A stretch of 50,336 nt of DNA from a virus. Of this stretch, positions 25,074 through 34,853 are shown one piece after another. The notes under the pieces were generated by a model. The model did no database searches and was not told the origin of the DNA. It was given only the letters and a program-made list of their open reading frames with translations. Made by a program: the position numbers and the translations under genes. Location of the stretch: IMG/VR virus record IMGVR_UViG_3300035698_009910, positions 1 through 50,336 of that record; one strand, written 5' to 3'. Numbering within the stretch: position 1 is the first letter of the stretch; each line of letters begins with the position of its first letter.

Positions 25074-25811
25074 TTATTTTTCTATAAAGATTTGATTCCA
25101 ATTTACTAATATTTCTTCTTTCTCATTTTTTTCTGAGATTTTTATTTTTTTTCCTGATAAATGTCTAGATCTATTTCCAGCTATCATTCTTTCTGATGGC
25201 TCAAAATCTATAAATCTATCATCTTTATCTGCATACATATAACCAATAGCATCAACTTTACCTGCTGTTAATCCAGCTATTTTTCCAGTTAAGTCTACTG
25301 ATTTTTCACTATGCTCTTCACCAGCTTTTTCTACTAATTTGTCTTTAATGTGACCAATTAATATAGTAGTGCCACAATATTTAGTAAACGCATTAATTGC
25401 TTTGAAAAAAGCTTCTCTTAAGTACAAATAACCTGCACCATTAGGAAGTTTTTTCACATCTTCGCCTTTCCAATTTTTACCCATTGGTTCAGCCATGTAT
25501 AATTGTTTAGCAAATGGTAACACGATATCTTCTAACGCTGTTACTGTATCTAATACAATATATTTGTAAGGGTTTTCACCTGTTTTATCTTTTACACTTT
25601 TTAGTGCTTTCATCAATTCTGTTAATTCTTGAAAGTTTGTTATTTTTACTTTCACTGCATCAACATAATCGCTACCTTCTTCAAAGTCTACTATTAAACA
25701 ATTATCTAATTTACTTATAATAGTTGTTTTACCACATTTAGGTAATCCAAATATTAATAATTGTTTAGGATCTAATCGACTTGCTTTTATAATTTTTGTT
25801 GGTAATTCCAT
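25074..25811 (-). CDS. Sak4-like RecA-fold ATPase
   Basis: A 245-aa ATPase with Walker A GLPKCGKTT near residue 25 and Walker B YIVLDTV near residue 105. Other features are NCLIVDFEEGSDYV near the loop and a LIGHIKDK strand. This is the layout of phage Sak4 proteins, short RecA/Rad51-core ATPases that help SSB-assisted strand annealing. The SSB-like gene lies 7 bases downstream, the same pairing seen for Sak4 in other phages. Confidence 0.8.
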   Translation of the reverse strand: MELPTKIIKASRLDPKQLLIFGLPKCGKTTIISKLDNCLIVDFEEGSDYVDAVKVKITNFQELTELMKALKSVKDKTGENPYKYIVLDTVTALEDIVLPFAKQLYMAEPMGKNWKGEDVKKLPNGAGYLYLREAFFKAINAFTKYCGTTILIGHIKDKLVEKAGEEHSEKSVDLTGKIAGLTAGKVDAIGYMYADKDDRFIDFEPSERMIAGNRSRHLSGKKIKISEKNEKEEILVNWNQIFIEK

Positions 25812-25858
25812 TTGTCTAATATTCTAAAAATTAATAATTAATCTTTAGTTCCTCAATA

Positions 25859-26065
25859 CTAGTCTTTACGTAATTCAACAATTGCTCGTTTTAGATAATT
25901 TGCTTGGTCTAAACATTCCTCGTAGGCATGTTGTAGCCAATCTTTTAAATCTAAATCTGTTCTGTCCAGTGTTACGCCATACTTTTTTATCCCTACTTGC
26001 GAACGATCAAGTAAATCTTTTCTGACTTCATTGACTATGTTATCCTCTAAGAAATTGTTTGGCAT
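25859..26065 (-). CDS. Small MazG-like helical protein, 68 aa
   Basis: A short acidic helical protein with RSQVGIKKYGVTLDRTDL and DWLQHAYEECLDQANYLKRAI. This matches a small phage protein type with an EExxD-containing helix like one half of the MazG fold. It may be a pyrophosphohydrolase half-domain that works as an oligomer, or only a structural relative. It overlaps the helicase gene by 26 bases in another frame. Confidence 0.65.
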   Translation of the reverse strand: MPNNFLEDNIVNEVRKDLLDRSQVGIKKYGVTLDRTDLDLKDWLQHAYEECLDQANYLKRAIVELRKD

Positions 26066-27125
26066 ATTTTCCTTCTTTTAGTTGTTTATAATTAATTTCT
26101 TCTGAATTAGGTAATTCAACCATCATTCCATTTTCACCAAAAAATTGATATCCAATTCTAAAGTCATCTATACCGTAAGAGTTTTTAATAACTTTTAATC
26201 CTCTAAAACGGTTATATCCTTTATCATTTACAAATTCTTTAATTTCATACCCACCATATGTAAAACATTGTAGTTTATAAGGATTCATAAGTCCAATTAC
26301 TACGTCTGCATTTTCATATAAATCAGCACTACCTTTAAAATCTTTTGGTTGTATATCTAAATCAGTATTAACACCTCTATAAGTGCCTTCTATTTCTCTA
26401 TTTAATTGAGAAATATCAATCACAGCATAACCAAACTTATCTCTTAGTTCACCCATATATTGTGAGTGTAAATCTAATATTTGTTTATCGTTTAGTTTAC
26501 CGTTTCCATCTTTTTCAGTTGTTATTTTACCTACGTGATCTGTTACATGTATGAATATTTCATCAGTATCGTGTTGCAAGTATTTTTTATTATAATCATC
26601 AACTTGTATTAATTTACCTTTACTCATTGCAAACTCAGAAGCAAAATGTTTTATCTTAGTAGGGTGAGCAGAACCATCAATAATAATTATATGTTTTTCC
26701 ATTTCTTCAAAAAATGGTTCATAATCTTTTATAATTTTTATTTCTTTTTCTGATAACGATCTAAGTTTATTTGGCCATCCCATAATGGTTGGAACATCTA
26801 TTAAAATACCATGATCTACTAACATTAAGTATGCAGTCCATTTAGCTATTTTAAGCGATTTACTTCTTTCCATTGAACGGTATATCCAAAATGGTTTTAT
26901 ATTAGTTTTATCACGGTGTTTAAGCCACCATCGATAAGGTTCTAATACAAACATTGTATCTACAATTGCTGTTTTACCTGAACCAGGTAATCCACCAAAA
27001 AGATAATACATGTTTTTACCAAACATAATGTTTGAACCAAGTTTACCTTGTCTTAAAGGTAACCACAATTGTCCCCCATTGATACCTTTTTGCACCTCTT
27101 TTATAAAGTGTGCAAAACTTGACAT
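26040..27125 (-). CDS. Replicative DnaB-like helicase / RecA-fold ATPase
   Basis: A 361-aa ATPase with Walker A LFGGLPGSGKTAIVD near residue 48. The later HIIIIDGSAHP, VTDHVGKITTE and YAVIDISQLNREIEG resemble DnaB Walker B and sensor strands, and ENADVVIGLMNP is a typical DnaB motif 4-like segment. It is shorter than bacterial DnaB (about 470 aa), lacking a long N-terminal primase-binding domain. It would unwind the fork ahead of PolB. It abuts the upstream accessory gene by one base. Confidence 0.8.
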   Translation of the reverse strand: MSSFAHFIKEVQKGINGGQLWLPLRQGKLGSNIMFGKNMYYLFGGLPGSGKTAIVDTMFVLEPYRWWLKHRDKTNIKPFWIYRSMERSKSLKIAKWTAYLMLVDHGILIDVPTIMGWPNKLRSLSEKEIKIIKDYEPFFEEMEKHIIIIDGSAHPTKIKHFASEFAMSKGKLIQVDDYNKKYLQHDTDEIFIHVTDHVGKITTEKDGNGKLNDKQILDLHSQYMGELRDKFGYAVIDISQLNREIEGTYRGVNTDLDIQPKDFKGSADLYENADVVIGLMNPYKLQCFTYGGYEIKEFVNDKGYNRFRGLKVIKNSYGIDDFRIGYQFFGENGMMVELPNSEEINYKQLKEGKYAKQFLRG

Positions 27126-27640
27126 TATAAATCTATTGTATTAGTTGTATTAACATTATTGTCATTATTTATTATTGATTGACATTCTTGTTCTAAAACA
27201 GAACCTTCATTGTCATATATAAATTTAGCATTTTTTTTAATAAATGTCCAATTATTATTTTCTCTATCTTTTAAATAATTTTGAGTGGCTTTAAATATAA
27301 TATCTAAATCATAGTTAGGAAAGTCATTAGTAAATTTTGCCATTCTCAAACGAGATTGCATACTATTACCAGAAACTCTATATCCCCCAGGCATATTTTG
27401 AGTAGGCCAAAGAGCTAACCATTTATTAAACCATTCAGTAAAATTTTGTTTATTAAAAAGAGTAAGGGCTTTAGATGTTAGTTCTTCATCTTTAATTAAA
27501 CCTTTCTCTTGCAAAGATACTAAATCTTTTTCTATATCCCAAAATAAATCACTAGTTTTTTTGTTTTTTATTAAGTTTAATATTATAAACTGGTTTGGGG
27601 TTATATTTATTTGTTTTAGTTTCTTTATTTCTATTTTCAC
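27125..27640 (-). CDS. Putative helicase-associated replication protein, 171 aa
   Basis: The N-terminus NITPNQFIILNLIKNKK looks like the first helix pair of a winged helix. The middle (WFNKWLALWPTQNMPGGYRVSG) and NNWTFIKKNAKFIYD resemble small phage proteins encoded beside DnaB-type helicases. Its stop overlaps the helicase start by one base, which favours translational coupling. A helicase-loader role is inference from position. Confidence 0.6.
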   Translation of the reverse strand: MKIEIKKLKQINITPNQFIILNLIKNKKTSDLFWDIEKDLVSLQEKGLIKDEELTSKALTLFNKQNFTEWFNKWLALWPTQNMPGGYRVSGNSMQSRLRMAKFTNDFPNYDLDIIFKATQNYLKDRENNNWTFIKKNAKFIYDNEGSVLEQECQSIINNDNNVNTTNTIDL

Positions 27641-27743
27641 ATTTGCATTTTTTTATTATATTTTTACTATAAATTTCTCCAGAATCTCCACATGTAACAC
27701 ATACATCTTTAATTCCATGTTCTTCTAATAATAAATCGTACAT
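27552..27743 (-). CDS. Small zinc-knuckle-like protein, 63 aa
   Basis: The protein has VCVTCGDSGE followed by KKCKCENR, that is CxxC then CxC, enough for one zinc site, with a basic C-terminal tail. It overlaps the preceding gene by 19 bases and the following one by 89 bases in a different frame, which is unusually long. Either it is real and densely packed, or the downstream gene starts later. Confidence 0.5.
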   Translation of the reverse strand: MYDLLLEEHGIKDVCVTCGDSGEIYSKNIIKKCKCENRNKETKTNKYNPKPVYNIKLNKKQKN

Positions 27744-27940
27744 ATTTTTGGTATTATATTTGAAAAGTATAAAGATATAATGTAATCAGTAACATGATAA
27801 TTGTGAAAACTATAAAATTGATCTTTTATATCTGTTATATCAGTAGAACAATAATATTGACCAAATCCTAATGCTTCACAATATTCTATTTCTTTTATTA
27901 CATCACATAAATCTGTATACTCTGCTCTTAAGTTATTCAT
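27725..27940 (-). CDS. Small hypothetical protein, 71 aa
   Basis: Lies between the SF2 helicase and the zinc-knuckle gene with short overlaps on both sides. Tyr/Ile-rich, acidic at the N-terminus (TDLCDVIKEIEYCEALGFGQYYCSTD). No known family recognised; position implies the replication operon. Confidence 0.5.
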   Translation of the reverse strand: MNNLRAEYTDLCDVIKEIEYCEALGFGQYYCSTDITDIKDQFYSFHNYHVTDYIISLYFSNIIPKICTIYY

Positions 27941-29117
27941 TTTTTAATTTTTCTAAACAATCTTCAACGTTAGTACATGTTATAAAATTAACATCTTCTT
28001 TATTAAACATTTTATTAAACCATACTTCTTCTTGTGTATTTTTAGTTACAAAAACAAAAAGATTACCTATTTTTTCACCGTTTTTACGTAAACGTCCTGA
28101 CCTTTGTATAAAATCTTTAGTTTTACTATAATAACTCATTAAAATTACGTTATCTAATTGATTTAAATTAATACCTTGTGTTAACTTTTTAAATGATCCT
28201 ATTAAATCAATTTTGTTTTCTTCAAAATCTAATTTAATTTTATTATTAATTGTATTAGTATTTCTAGAACTTACAACATTTTCAGTTATTTCAAGTAAAG
28301 AATCAATAGAATTAGCAAATAAAAGTGTTTTATCATCTAAACCTTTTATTAACTTTTTAACTTCTTTAATTTTAGATGGAAGTTTGTATAATATATCAGA
28401 TCTTTTTTTACTAGATTGTTTAATTACATGATCTTTAATACCATCGTCTTCTAAAAAAGCACCATTAAATTTATTATTCCAGAATTCGTAATTTTTAAAT
28501 TCTGTTGTATAAAAAGGTTTACTTACATTACCAGCTTTCATAATTTTCATTACTTTATCTAAATGATGTTCTATTATGTAGACTTTTAATTTTCTAGCAA
28601 CTCCGTCATTTTGAGCTTCTTTTAATGTATAATTATAACATACTGGTGCAATAGAGTCTAAGTAATAACCTTTAGTAATTCCATTACCATATAATGTATC
28701 TCTATCTACTGTAGCAGATAAACCAATTATATTAGTAAAACAATTATTTTCATAAAATTGAAAGTAAGAAGGTGTTAAACTATCATGTATTTCATCAGCA
28801 ATTACTAAATCATATACATTATATTTAAGTTTGTATGCAGATTGATATGTTTTATAAATTATTTTATAATCATTAAAAATATTAATATTATAAATTACAT
28901 TATATAATTGTATTTGTTTAATTATATCAATTTGTCTATCTATTACTTCGTATAAAAATATAATTGTTGAACCTTTTTTCATGCTACTTAAAGCATGGAG
29001 AGCTACAAATGTTTTACCAGAACCAGTAGCCATTTCTACAGTTCCTTTTCCATCCGCATTTTTCCACGCCTTAAAAGCATTTAAACATATTGTTTCTTTT
29101 TTTTTATCTATTTCCAT
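27933..29117 (-). CDS. SF2 DNA/RNA helicase
   Basis: A 394-aa superfamily 2 helicase. Motif I is ATGSGKTFVAL near residue 32, motif II is VIADEIHDSL (DEIH box) near residue 108, and motif III is GLSATVDRD. Motifs V/VI appear as LTQGINLNQLDNVILMS and FIQRSGRLRKNG. The shape fits the UvrB/RecG/type III-restriction-like branch of phage helicases, such as T4 UvsW. Possible roles are branch migration, origin melting or RNA unwinding. It overlaps the next gene's start by one base. Confidence 0.9.
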   Translation of the reverse strand: MEIDKKKETICLNAFKAWKNADGKGTVEMATGSGKTFVALHALSSMKKGSTIIFLYEVIDRQIDIIKQIQLYNVIYNINIFNDYKIIYKTYQSAYKLKYNVYDLVIADEIHDSLTPSYFQFYENNCFTNIIGLSATVDRDTLYGNGITKGYYLDSIAPVCYNYTLKEAQNDGVARKLKVYIIEHHLDKVMKIMKAGNVSKPFYTTEFKNYEFWNNKFNGAFLEDDGIKDHVIKQSSKKRSDILYKLPSKIKEVKKLIKGLDDKTLLFANSIDSLLEITENVVSSRNTNTINNKIKLDFEENKIDLIGSFKKLTQGINLNQLDNVILMSYYSKTKDFIQRSGRLRKNGEKIGNLFVFVTKNTQEEVWFNKMFNKEDVNFITCTNVEDCLEKLKNE

Positions 29118-29866
29118 TAGTCCATTGCATAATCAAATTTAGATTGATGACTCCTTTTTTCCATGCGTTTAGTATAAGCTTTTTCTCTATCAAATGTATT
29201 CATATAACCAATTTTTGGAAAATTAGTTCCATGTTTAGGACAGTTATCTCCTAAAAAACTAGTATTAGAAAAATACAAACCTGACAATTTATCATGAACC
29301 CAATCACCTAACATAGTAATAGGTGTATTTAAACCTGTTTTAGATTTTGGATGCATTATTGCTATTCTAGACCCAGTAATTAATGGGTTTATCATTAACA
29401 TTTTTTCTTTTTTTTGCAAATAACTTAGTATTGTTAACATATTAGGGTCATCTAAATTATCTTTAACAAAAAGATAAGTGTCTGAAAAAACTTTATTTGT
29501 ACCATATTTATGAATTGTACCATTGTGTGACATAACACCTTTTTTTACATAACCTTCTTCAGTTACTATTTCATCATGTATATTTGAACACACATAAGGG
29601 TGACAATTCTCAATATTTCTAGCACCAGCAGAAACTTTTCTAAGATGAATCATTATTTCATCTTTTTTATTTGGTTTGTGTGATTTAATAGCATTAATAA
29701 AAGATTTTAAATCCATATAACCTTTTGAAATGTATATATCTTTATTTGGTTTTTTGATAGAAAATCCAAATCCATCTCTATTTCTCAATGAATAAGATCT
29801 AGAAATGCTTTTATACAATTCATTTGTTATTTCTATTCCCTTTTTTTTAATTATAATTAAACACAT
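29117..29866 (-). CDS. Class II glutamine amidotransferase-like protein (249 aa)
   Basis: The protein begins MCLIII, giving an N-terminal cysteine nucleophile after Met removal, the hallmark of class II (Ntn) glutaminases. YSLRNRDGFGFS, IHLRKVSAGAR and MSHNGTIHKYG match the substrate-binding strands of GlmS/PurF-type domains. It would release ammonia from glutamine or hydrolyse a gamma-glutamyl-type amide. No synthase domain follows, so a partner must use the product. This is the last gene of the amidoligase cluster, abutting the SF2 helicase. Confidence 0.8.
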   Translation of the reverse strand: MCLIIIKKKGIEITNELYKSISRSYSLRNRDGFGFSIKKPNKDIYISKGYMDLKSFINAIKSHKPNKKDEIMIHLRKVSAGARNIENCHPYVCSNIHDEIVTEEGYVKKGVMSHNGTIHKYGTNKVFSDTYLFVKDNLDDPNMLTILSYLQKKEKMLMINPLITGSRIAIMHPKSKTGLNTPITMLGDWVHDKLSGLYFSNTSFLGDNCPKHGTNFPKIGYMNTFDREKAYTKRMEKRSHQSKFDYAMD

Positions 29867-29870
29867 AAGT

Positions 29871-31439
29871 TTAGCTTTTGATTATTTCTCTAGTTTTAGT
29901 TGCATTATGTTCAACATTTTCACTATATTCTAATTTTTCATTAGCAATACCTATTTTTCCAGTAAATCTTTTTTTTCTTTCATCAAAATATGATGTAAGT
30001 TTTTCATTATCTACTTTAGATTTACTAAAACCAAAATTTAAAATATCATTAATAGTGATTTTTTCATTTTCTAATATTGATTTACTATTATTTTCTACAA
30101 AATAAGTAAATGCCATACAAAATAATGTCCAATTTTTAATTTTACTAAAATTCATACTAGCACTATGAGGTCTAAATTCAAGAGTTAATGGTACACCTTT
30201 ATCAGGTTTACTATTATCAATATGTGCATTTCTAGTGTTAAAATTACAAGGTATTAAATTAAACCATTTGTAACGATAAAGATGTTCTAATGCTACACCA
30301 TTACTATATCTATCTGTATATCTACCTCCTGGATGTGGTGTAAATTTATTTATTTTTTTACCAAGTTCACGTCCTTTAACATGATTAGCATTAGCCATGT
30401 CTTTGTATAACTCTTCATAAGCAATAGAAACACCATATTTTTCACCGTGTTCATCAATGTATTTTTTAAAATCCCATTTTTTAAGACCACTAGTGTAATC
30501 ATTGTTTCTTCTAGATGGTGGAAATATTTGATATATTTCTTTTTCAATTTTAAGAGCCAACATATAACTAAATATTGTAAACTTTTCATTAAAATTTGCA
30601 CCACCAATATGAACATGTATACCACATTTGTTACTAATGTTACAATAAGAATTAATAGCTTTAACAGAACGATAAAGATTAGCTAAACCAGCATCGCCTT
30701 TTAATACACCTGTTACATATTCACCACCATAAACATTATTATCTTCATCTCTTAACGATCCATCATGTACAGCATCTAAATTTAAATGAGCATTACGATA
30801 TATAAAATCTGGTATTTTTCCACTACAAGTTTCTATTTCTACACCAAAAGTATATTTCATACCACCAGTTCCTATAGTAGAACCTGTCATTACACCGTAA
30901 TTAATCGCTTCTTTTTTACTATTAAATTGATCGCTATTAGAACGAGAATTTTTAAATTTTTTATATTGTATTTTGTTTGTTGTTTTTTTAACAACATCTT
31001 TTTTTGGAACTAAAGAATTATGTTCACAAGAAATAAAAAATCCTTTTTTATTTGCTAATTCCATTGTTTCAAATAAAATATAATTAGATTCATTTTTTCC
31101 TTGTAATAGGCAATTATATTCTTTTTCACCTATTTCATCCATTATATTTTCTCTATCACCAAATTCTTTTACTGTACCGTTTTTAAAATATACTTTAATC
31201 ATGTCATCTTTATGATAATAATTATTATTAATTTTTATGCAATCTTCTTTTATAAATAAAATATATTCATAAGAATAATTTTTATTTAATTTTTTTACAA
31301 CTAAAGGGGGGTTATTTTTTCTTGAATCATAAAAAATACCGTCAATACTTATTGCTAAGTATGACGGTATTTTTCTATTTAAAGAGTCAATTACATAATC
31401 TTCTTTTTTTTTAGTTCTTATGTTTGCCCAATTTGTCAA
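29871..31439 (-). CDS. Amidoligase-family protein with extra N-terminal domain
   Basis: A 522-aa protein. From about residue 195 it shows the glutamine-synthetase-like amidoligase pattern: YTFGVEIETCSG, AVHDGSLRDEDNN, GGEYVTGV, NKCGIHVHIGG and PLTLEFRPHSASM. These Glu, His and Arg positions would bind Mg-ATP and a carboxylate, forming an amide bond. The first 190 residues are a separate strand-rich region of unknown function followed by a Ser/Asn/Lys linker. It lies between two class II amidotransferases with tiny gaps, implying a shared pathway. The substrate is unknown. Confidence 0.8.
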   Translation of the reverse strand: MTNWANIRTKKKEDYVIDSLNRKIPSYLAISIDGIFYDSRKNNPPLVVKKLNKNYSYEYILFIKEDCIKINNNYYHKDDMIKVYFKNGTVKEFGDRENIMDEIGEKEYNCLLQGKNESNYILFETMELANKKGFFISCEHNSLVPKKDVVKKTTNKIQYKKFKNSRSNSDQFNSKKEAINYGVMTGSTIGTGGMKYTFGVEIETCSGKIPDFIYRNAHLNLDAVHDGSLRDEDNNVYGGEYVTGVLKGDAGLANLYRSVKAINSYCNISNKCGIHVHIGGANFNEKFTIFSYMLALKIEKEIYQIFPPSRRNNDYTSGLKKWDFKKYIDEHGEKYGVSIAYEELYKDMANANHVKGRELGKKINKFTPHPGGRYTDRYSNGVALEHLYRYKWFNLIPCNFNTRNAHIDNSKPDKGVPLTLEFRPHSASMNFSKIKNWTLFCMAFTYFVENNSKSILENEKITINDILNFGFSKSKVDNEKLTSYFDERKKRFTGKIGIANEKLEYSENVEHNATKTREIIKS

Positions 31440-31440
31440 T

Positions 31441-32790
31441 TTATTCTTCTTTTATATCCACATTAATTAATTCTTGAAATTCTGCAATTTCTGAAGATAA
31501 TTCTACTATTTCATTTTTTATATCATGTACACCAGAGGCATTAACATAATCAGCAATATTACTTACTTTAAGACTCATTGATTTAATGATTTTACTTAAT
31601 TCTTTATATCCTAATTGAATAAAAAAGTCATCTTCATCTTCATCATCTTCTTCGTCGTCATTTAAGTAATCAAAAGGGGTTATGTCATTTTGCTCAATTT
31701 CTAACAAACCCTCGCGCTTTTTTGCAACAAAGTCCCAAAAATCTTCCCCTAAATCATTATCCATATATACTAATCTTTTTAAGACAGTACCAGATTTAAA
31801 TTTTCTAGAGTATGTAAAAACACTTAATGTTTCATTATATTCACAAACTGAACTAATATATTCATCTTTTGCATGTTTTGTTCTTACAATTAAATCTTCT
31901 TCACCTGTTGCATATTTATATAACATACCTTTTTCATTTTTCATAAAAACAGAAGAAATAGGTTTTTCTTTTGTTAAAATATGATATTTAAAATGAGATT
32001 TTGAAATATTTAAATATTCCAACATGTCTTTAGACATTTCAGCACAATTTTTATATCCACTAAGTTTAGCAACACTATTTACATTATTAATTATTTTTGG
32101 TGAATTTACAATTAAATCTTCAGAAATAATTTTACCATCAACTATTTGATAATGTTTATTTATTGTAAAAGCTTTAATATCTTTACACATAATCATATCT
32201 AATGGAAATTTTTCTGATGAAATATACATATCATCATCAACATAACCATAATGTAAAGGTCTATCATTATTTTTCCAAATATGTAATATATCTTCTTTAT
32301 CACGATTATCTCTCCAAATTAAAGCTGCTGCTCCATCAAAATCTTTAAGTACTTTAAAATCATTTAAAACATTAAAATAATGAAAGAAAAGTTTAGAATC
32401 CATTGTTACTACTTTATCATTGAAAGATAATTCTGGATTTTTTTCATTATATTCTTTTAATAAACGTTTATGATTTTTTAATGTACCATTATGAGCACCT
32501 ACTACATTATCAAACATAAATGGATGAGCATTATCTAATGTTTTTTCACCAACTGTAGCAGCTCGTGTATGACCAATAAATAATTTATCTGGTTTAGGAT
32601 TAAATCTAGGTAGCATTGTTTCACTAACCTTTCCTATTTCTTTAAATAATCTATTTTTAAATTCAAAATTTTTATTTTCAGAATAATAACCTGACGAATG
32701 TATACCTCTTGTTTCATTTGCAAAAAACAAAAGACGTATAAGGTGCACATTGTAATTGTTTTTACCTGAAAATCCTAATAATCCACACAT
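31441..32790 (-). CDS. Class II glutamine amidotransferase-like protein (449 aa)
   Basis: Starts MCGLLGFSGK, the exact N-terminal Cys-Gly-x-x-G of GlmS/PurF/AsnB-type glutaminases. GIHSSGYYS, FIGHTRAATVGEKTLDNAHPF and VVGAHNGTLKNHK complete the glutaminase domain (about residues 1-230). The C-terminal half (about 230-449) is not a recognisable sugar isomerase, phosphoribosyl transferase or synthetase; it ends in an acidic stretch (DDEEDDEDEDD) and a helical tail. It is probably the ammonia source, or an amide hydrolase, of the cluster. Confidence 0.85.
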   Translation of the reverse strand: MCGLLGFSGKNNYNVHLIRLLFFANETRGIHSSGYYSENKNFEFKNRLFKEIGKVSETMLPRFNPKPDKLFIGHTRAATVGEKTLDNAHPFMFDNVVGAHNGTLKNHKRLLKEYNEKNPELSFNDKVVTMDSKLFFHYFNVLNDFKVLKDFDGAAALIWRDNRDKEDILHIWKNNDRPLHYGYVDDDMYISSEKFPLDMIMCKDIKAFTINKHYQIVDGKIISEDLIVNSPKIINNVNSVAKLSGYKNCAEMSKDMLEYLNISKSHFKYHILTKEKPISSVFMKNEKGMLYKYATGEEDLIVRTKHAKDEYISSVCEYNETLSVFTYSRKFKSGTVLKRLVYMDNDLGEDFWDFVAKKREGLLEIEQNDITPFDYLNDDEEDDEDEDDFFIQLGYKELSKIIKSMSLKVSNIADYVNASGVHDIKNEIVELSSEIAEFQELINVDIKEE

Positions 32791-32793
32791 ATT

Positions 32794-33180
32794 TTAATTT
32801 TTTTTTGTTATTGGGTTACAATAGTCCCCATTATAAATAATTGAATTACCTTCATCATCATTAAAATAAAGTGCAGCTTTTTCTTTATTGCCGTCATCTA
32901 ATGTAATATCAATAATTTCTCTTTTATACCAAGAACCATTATGGTTATTAGGATCATATCCTTCTAACATATCAAGTCTTTTTAATTGTTGATCTGTTAC
33001 TTCATATACTTCACCAACCACTTGAGAAGTACTTTTAGATTTAGATACATAAGGAAGACCTCCTGCTGTTAAATGATATTTATTAGTTGTTTTTCCTTTA
33101 CCTATAAAGACAGTGTCTTCTAAAAGACGATTGTTACCTCGTCCTTTACGTAAAGTTCCATATACAAATACTTTAGGCAT
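32794..33180 (-). CDS. Gamma-glutamylcyclotransferase-like protein
   Basis: A 128-aa protein with the AIG2/GGCT signature VFVYGTLRKGRGNN at the N-terminus, GLPYVSKSKST, VVGEVYEVTDQQLKRLDMLEGYD (carrying the catalytic-type Glu) and WYKREII. Family members release 5-oxoproline from gamma-glutamyl amines or peptides. In this cluster it may trim or cap gamma-glutamyl linked products made by the ligases. Four bases separate it from the preceding GATase gene, and it overlaps the ATP-grasp gene by 8. Confidence 0.85.
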   Translation of the reverse strand: MPKVFVYGTLRKGRGNNRLLEDTVFIGKGKTTNKYHLTAGGLPYVSKSKSTSQVVGEVYEVTDQQLKRLDMLEGYDPNNHNGSWYKREIIDITLDDGNKEKAALYFNDDEGNSIIYNGDYCNPITKKN

Positions 33181-34030
33181 ATTCTTTAATAAGTTTTGGT
33201 AGCATATCAGCGTAAGCTTTTGCTACATAAGTTTCTAATTGATTTGTTTCTTTATCACCAAAACTTGGTGCAGAATTAATTTCTATAATTTTAAAATCTG
33301 GATTGTTTCTAACATTACCTTCTTTGTCTTTACTTGATTGTACACGTACATCACAAGCTCCAAAATCTAATCCTACTGAATGCATTGCTTTAACACATTC
33401 ATTAACAATAATATCCCAATTTTTTGGTTTATCAAAGTTTTCATTAGATTCTAAATACCAAACACAGTTAGTATCATTTTTAAACCATTTTTTATCATCT
33501 GGTGTATCTGATTTAATCATTTTTCTACATGTATAAAAACATCCATTTTTATTAACATGTATACGATATTCTCGAATACCACTGAAATATTCTTCATAAA
33601 GATAATTCTTACCTTTACCACTTTTTAAAAAAGCTTGAAGCTCATCAACAATATTAAATTTAATCATACCTCTACCTCTTGAACCATAAACAATTTTACC
33701 AATAATAGGGAATGATAGTTCCTCTAAATTTTTTGGTAATGTTGTCCACCATTTACATGTATTTATTTTAGCTTTATCAAAACAAGATTTCATCTTAATT
33801 TTATTGCTAGAATTTTTGATAGCTTCAACTTTATTTAACTCAACATGTATTTTCTTAACTCTTTTTTTATTATAAGTTTCTGTATCTGTTTCACTACCAA
33901 AACGAATAACTGTTCTAAATTTAAATAAAGGTAATGCTTTATATTTACTTCTTAATACTTTGTGAGAAGGGTGTCTACTAAGTATGAGTGGTCTAAATAA
34001 AGAAATAACTTTAACTGGTTTTCTTTTCAT
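33173..34030 (-). CDS. ATP-grasp ligase (RimK-like)
   Basis: A 285-aa protein with ATP-grasp landmarks. KSCFDKAKINTCKWW holds the first lysine region and FPIIGKIVYGSRGRGM the second lysine plus glycine-rich loop. YLYEEYFSGIREYRIHV is the adenine edge, VGLDFGACDVRV a metal-side Asp, and FKIIEINSAPSFG the ExN metal motif. ATP-grasp enzymes activate a carboxylate as acyl-phosphate and join it to an amine, as in RimK. The start may lie a little inside, since the first residues are basic. It probably adds amino acids to a peptide or protein within this cluster. Confidence 0.85.
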   Translation of the reverse strand: MKRKPVKVISLFRPLILSRHPSHKVLRSKYKALPLFKFRTVIRFGSETDTETYNKKRVKKIHVELNKVEAIKNSSNKIKMKSCFDKAKINTCKWWTTLPKNLEELSFPIIGKIVYGSRGRGMIKFNIVDELQAFLKSGKGKNYLYEEYFSGIREYRIHVNKNGCFYTCRKMIKSDTPDDKKWFKNDTNCVWYLESNENFDKPKNWDIIVNECVKAMHSVGLDFGACDVRVQSSKDKEGNVRNNPDFKIIEINSAPSFGDKETNQLETYVAKAYADMLPKLIKEYA

Positions 34031-34853
34031 GTAATCTAAAATTTTTTATATTAGATGTATAATTTTTACTACCGTCTGTTACAACAATAAGCATTGATCC
34101 AGAATTTTTAATAGTTGTTACTGTTTTATATACGTTACCATATATTAAACCTGTTCCTTTATCATACCTAATCATTTTAACATTGTCGTTTTTTTTAAAC
34201 AATTTTTTAGCTATAATAATTTCATATATTTCATCAAATGGTATTGTGTATACTGAATTATGACCTTCATCTGTAATGTATATAGAATCTTCATCATTTA
34301 TTAATTTGCCATTAAAAAATTGAAGACTTCCAGATTTGTCAATATATTTAAAAATACCATTACGTTTTTGTTCAAATAATAAAAAATTAAAATCAGAATC
34401 TATTTTTAATTTTTTAATTTTTACTTTATTATTATATAATTCTGTATTTATAAGACCAACTGGTACTGTTTCTGGTATATTATCATTAAAGTATTTTCCA
34501 TTACGATACCATTGATTATGAAAATGATAAATATTACTATTTCTATCTATATGTGCATATCTAATATCAATAGCATTTAAAGATGGAAAATATACTTCAT
34601 TATAATTAATATATTCATGTGAATTAATAAATAATATATTTTGTTTCACATCAATTTTTTCTATAGTAATAATATCTCCAGCACTTAAATTTCTATGAAG
34701 TGCTTCTTTTATACTTCTTACTTTAATAGCTTTATGTAATCTTAATGTTTCACCATTTTTATACTGATCTAATGTTTTTATGCCTTTTAATTTTAAAAAA
34801 GATAAAAATAAATCATTTCTTGTTTTATTATTAGTCTCGTTGTACTTTAACAT
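34011..34853 (-). CDS. Hypothetical protein in the amidoligase cluster
   Basis: I place the start at the ATG at 34853, which gives a 23-base overlap with the upstream ligase gene. An earlier ATG at 34967 would overlap it by more than 130 bases. The protein is about 280 aa and strand-rich. The C-terminal part (NDNVKMIRYDKGTGLIYGNVYKT, IVVTDGSKNYTSNIKNFRL) resembles a small SH3-like barrel. The middle has a HIDRNSNIYHFHNQWYRNG segment. I do not recognise a family; its place between two ligases suggests a carrier, scaffold or substrate. Confidence 0.6.
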   Translation of the reverse strand: MLKYNETNNKTRNDLFLSFLKLKGIKTLDQYKNGETLRLHKAIKVRSIKEALHRNLSAGDIITIEKIDVKQNILFINSHEYINYNEVYFPSLNAIDIRYAHIDRNSNIYHFHNQWYRNGKYFNDNIPETVPVGLINTELYNNKVKIKKLKIDSDFNFLLFEQKRNGIFKYIDKSGSLQFFNGKLINDEDSIYITDEGHNSVYTIPFDEIYEIIIAKKLFKKNDNVKMIRYDKGTGLIYGNVYKTVTTIKNSGSMLIVVTDGSKNYTSNIKNFRLHEKKTS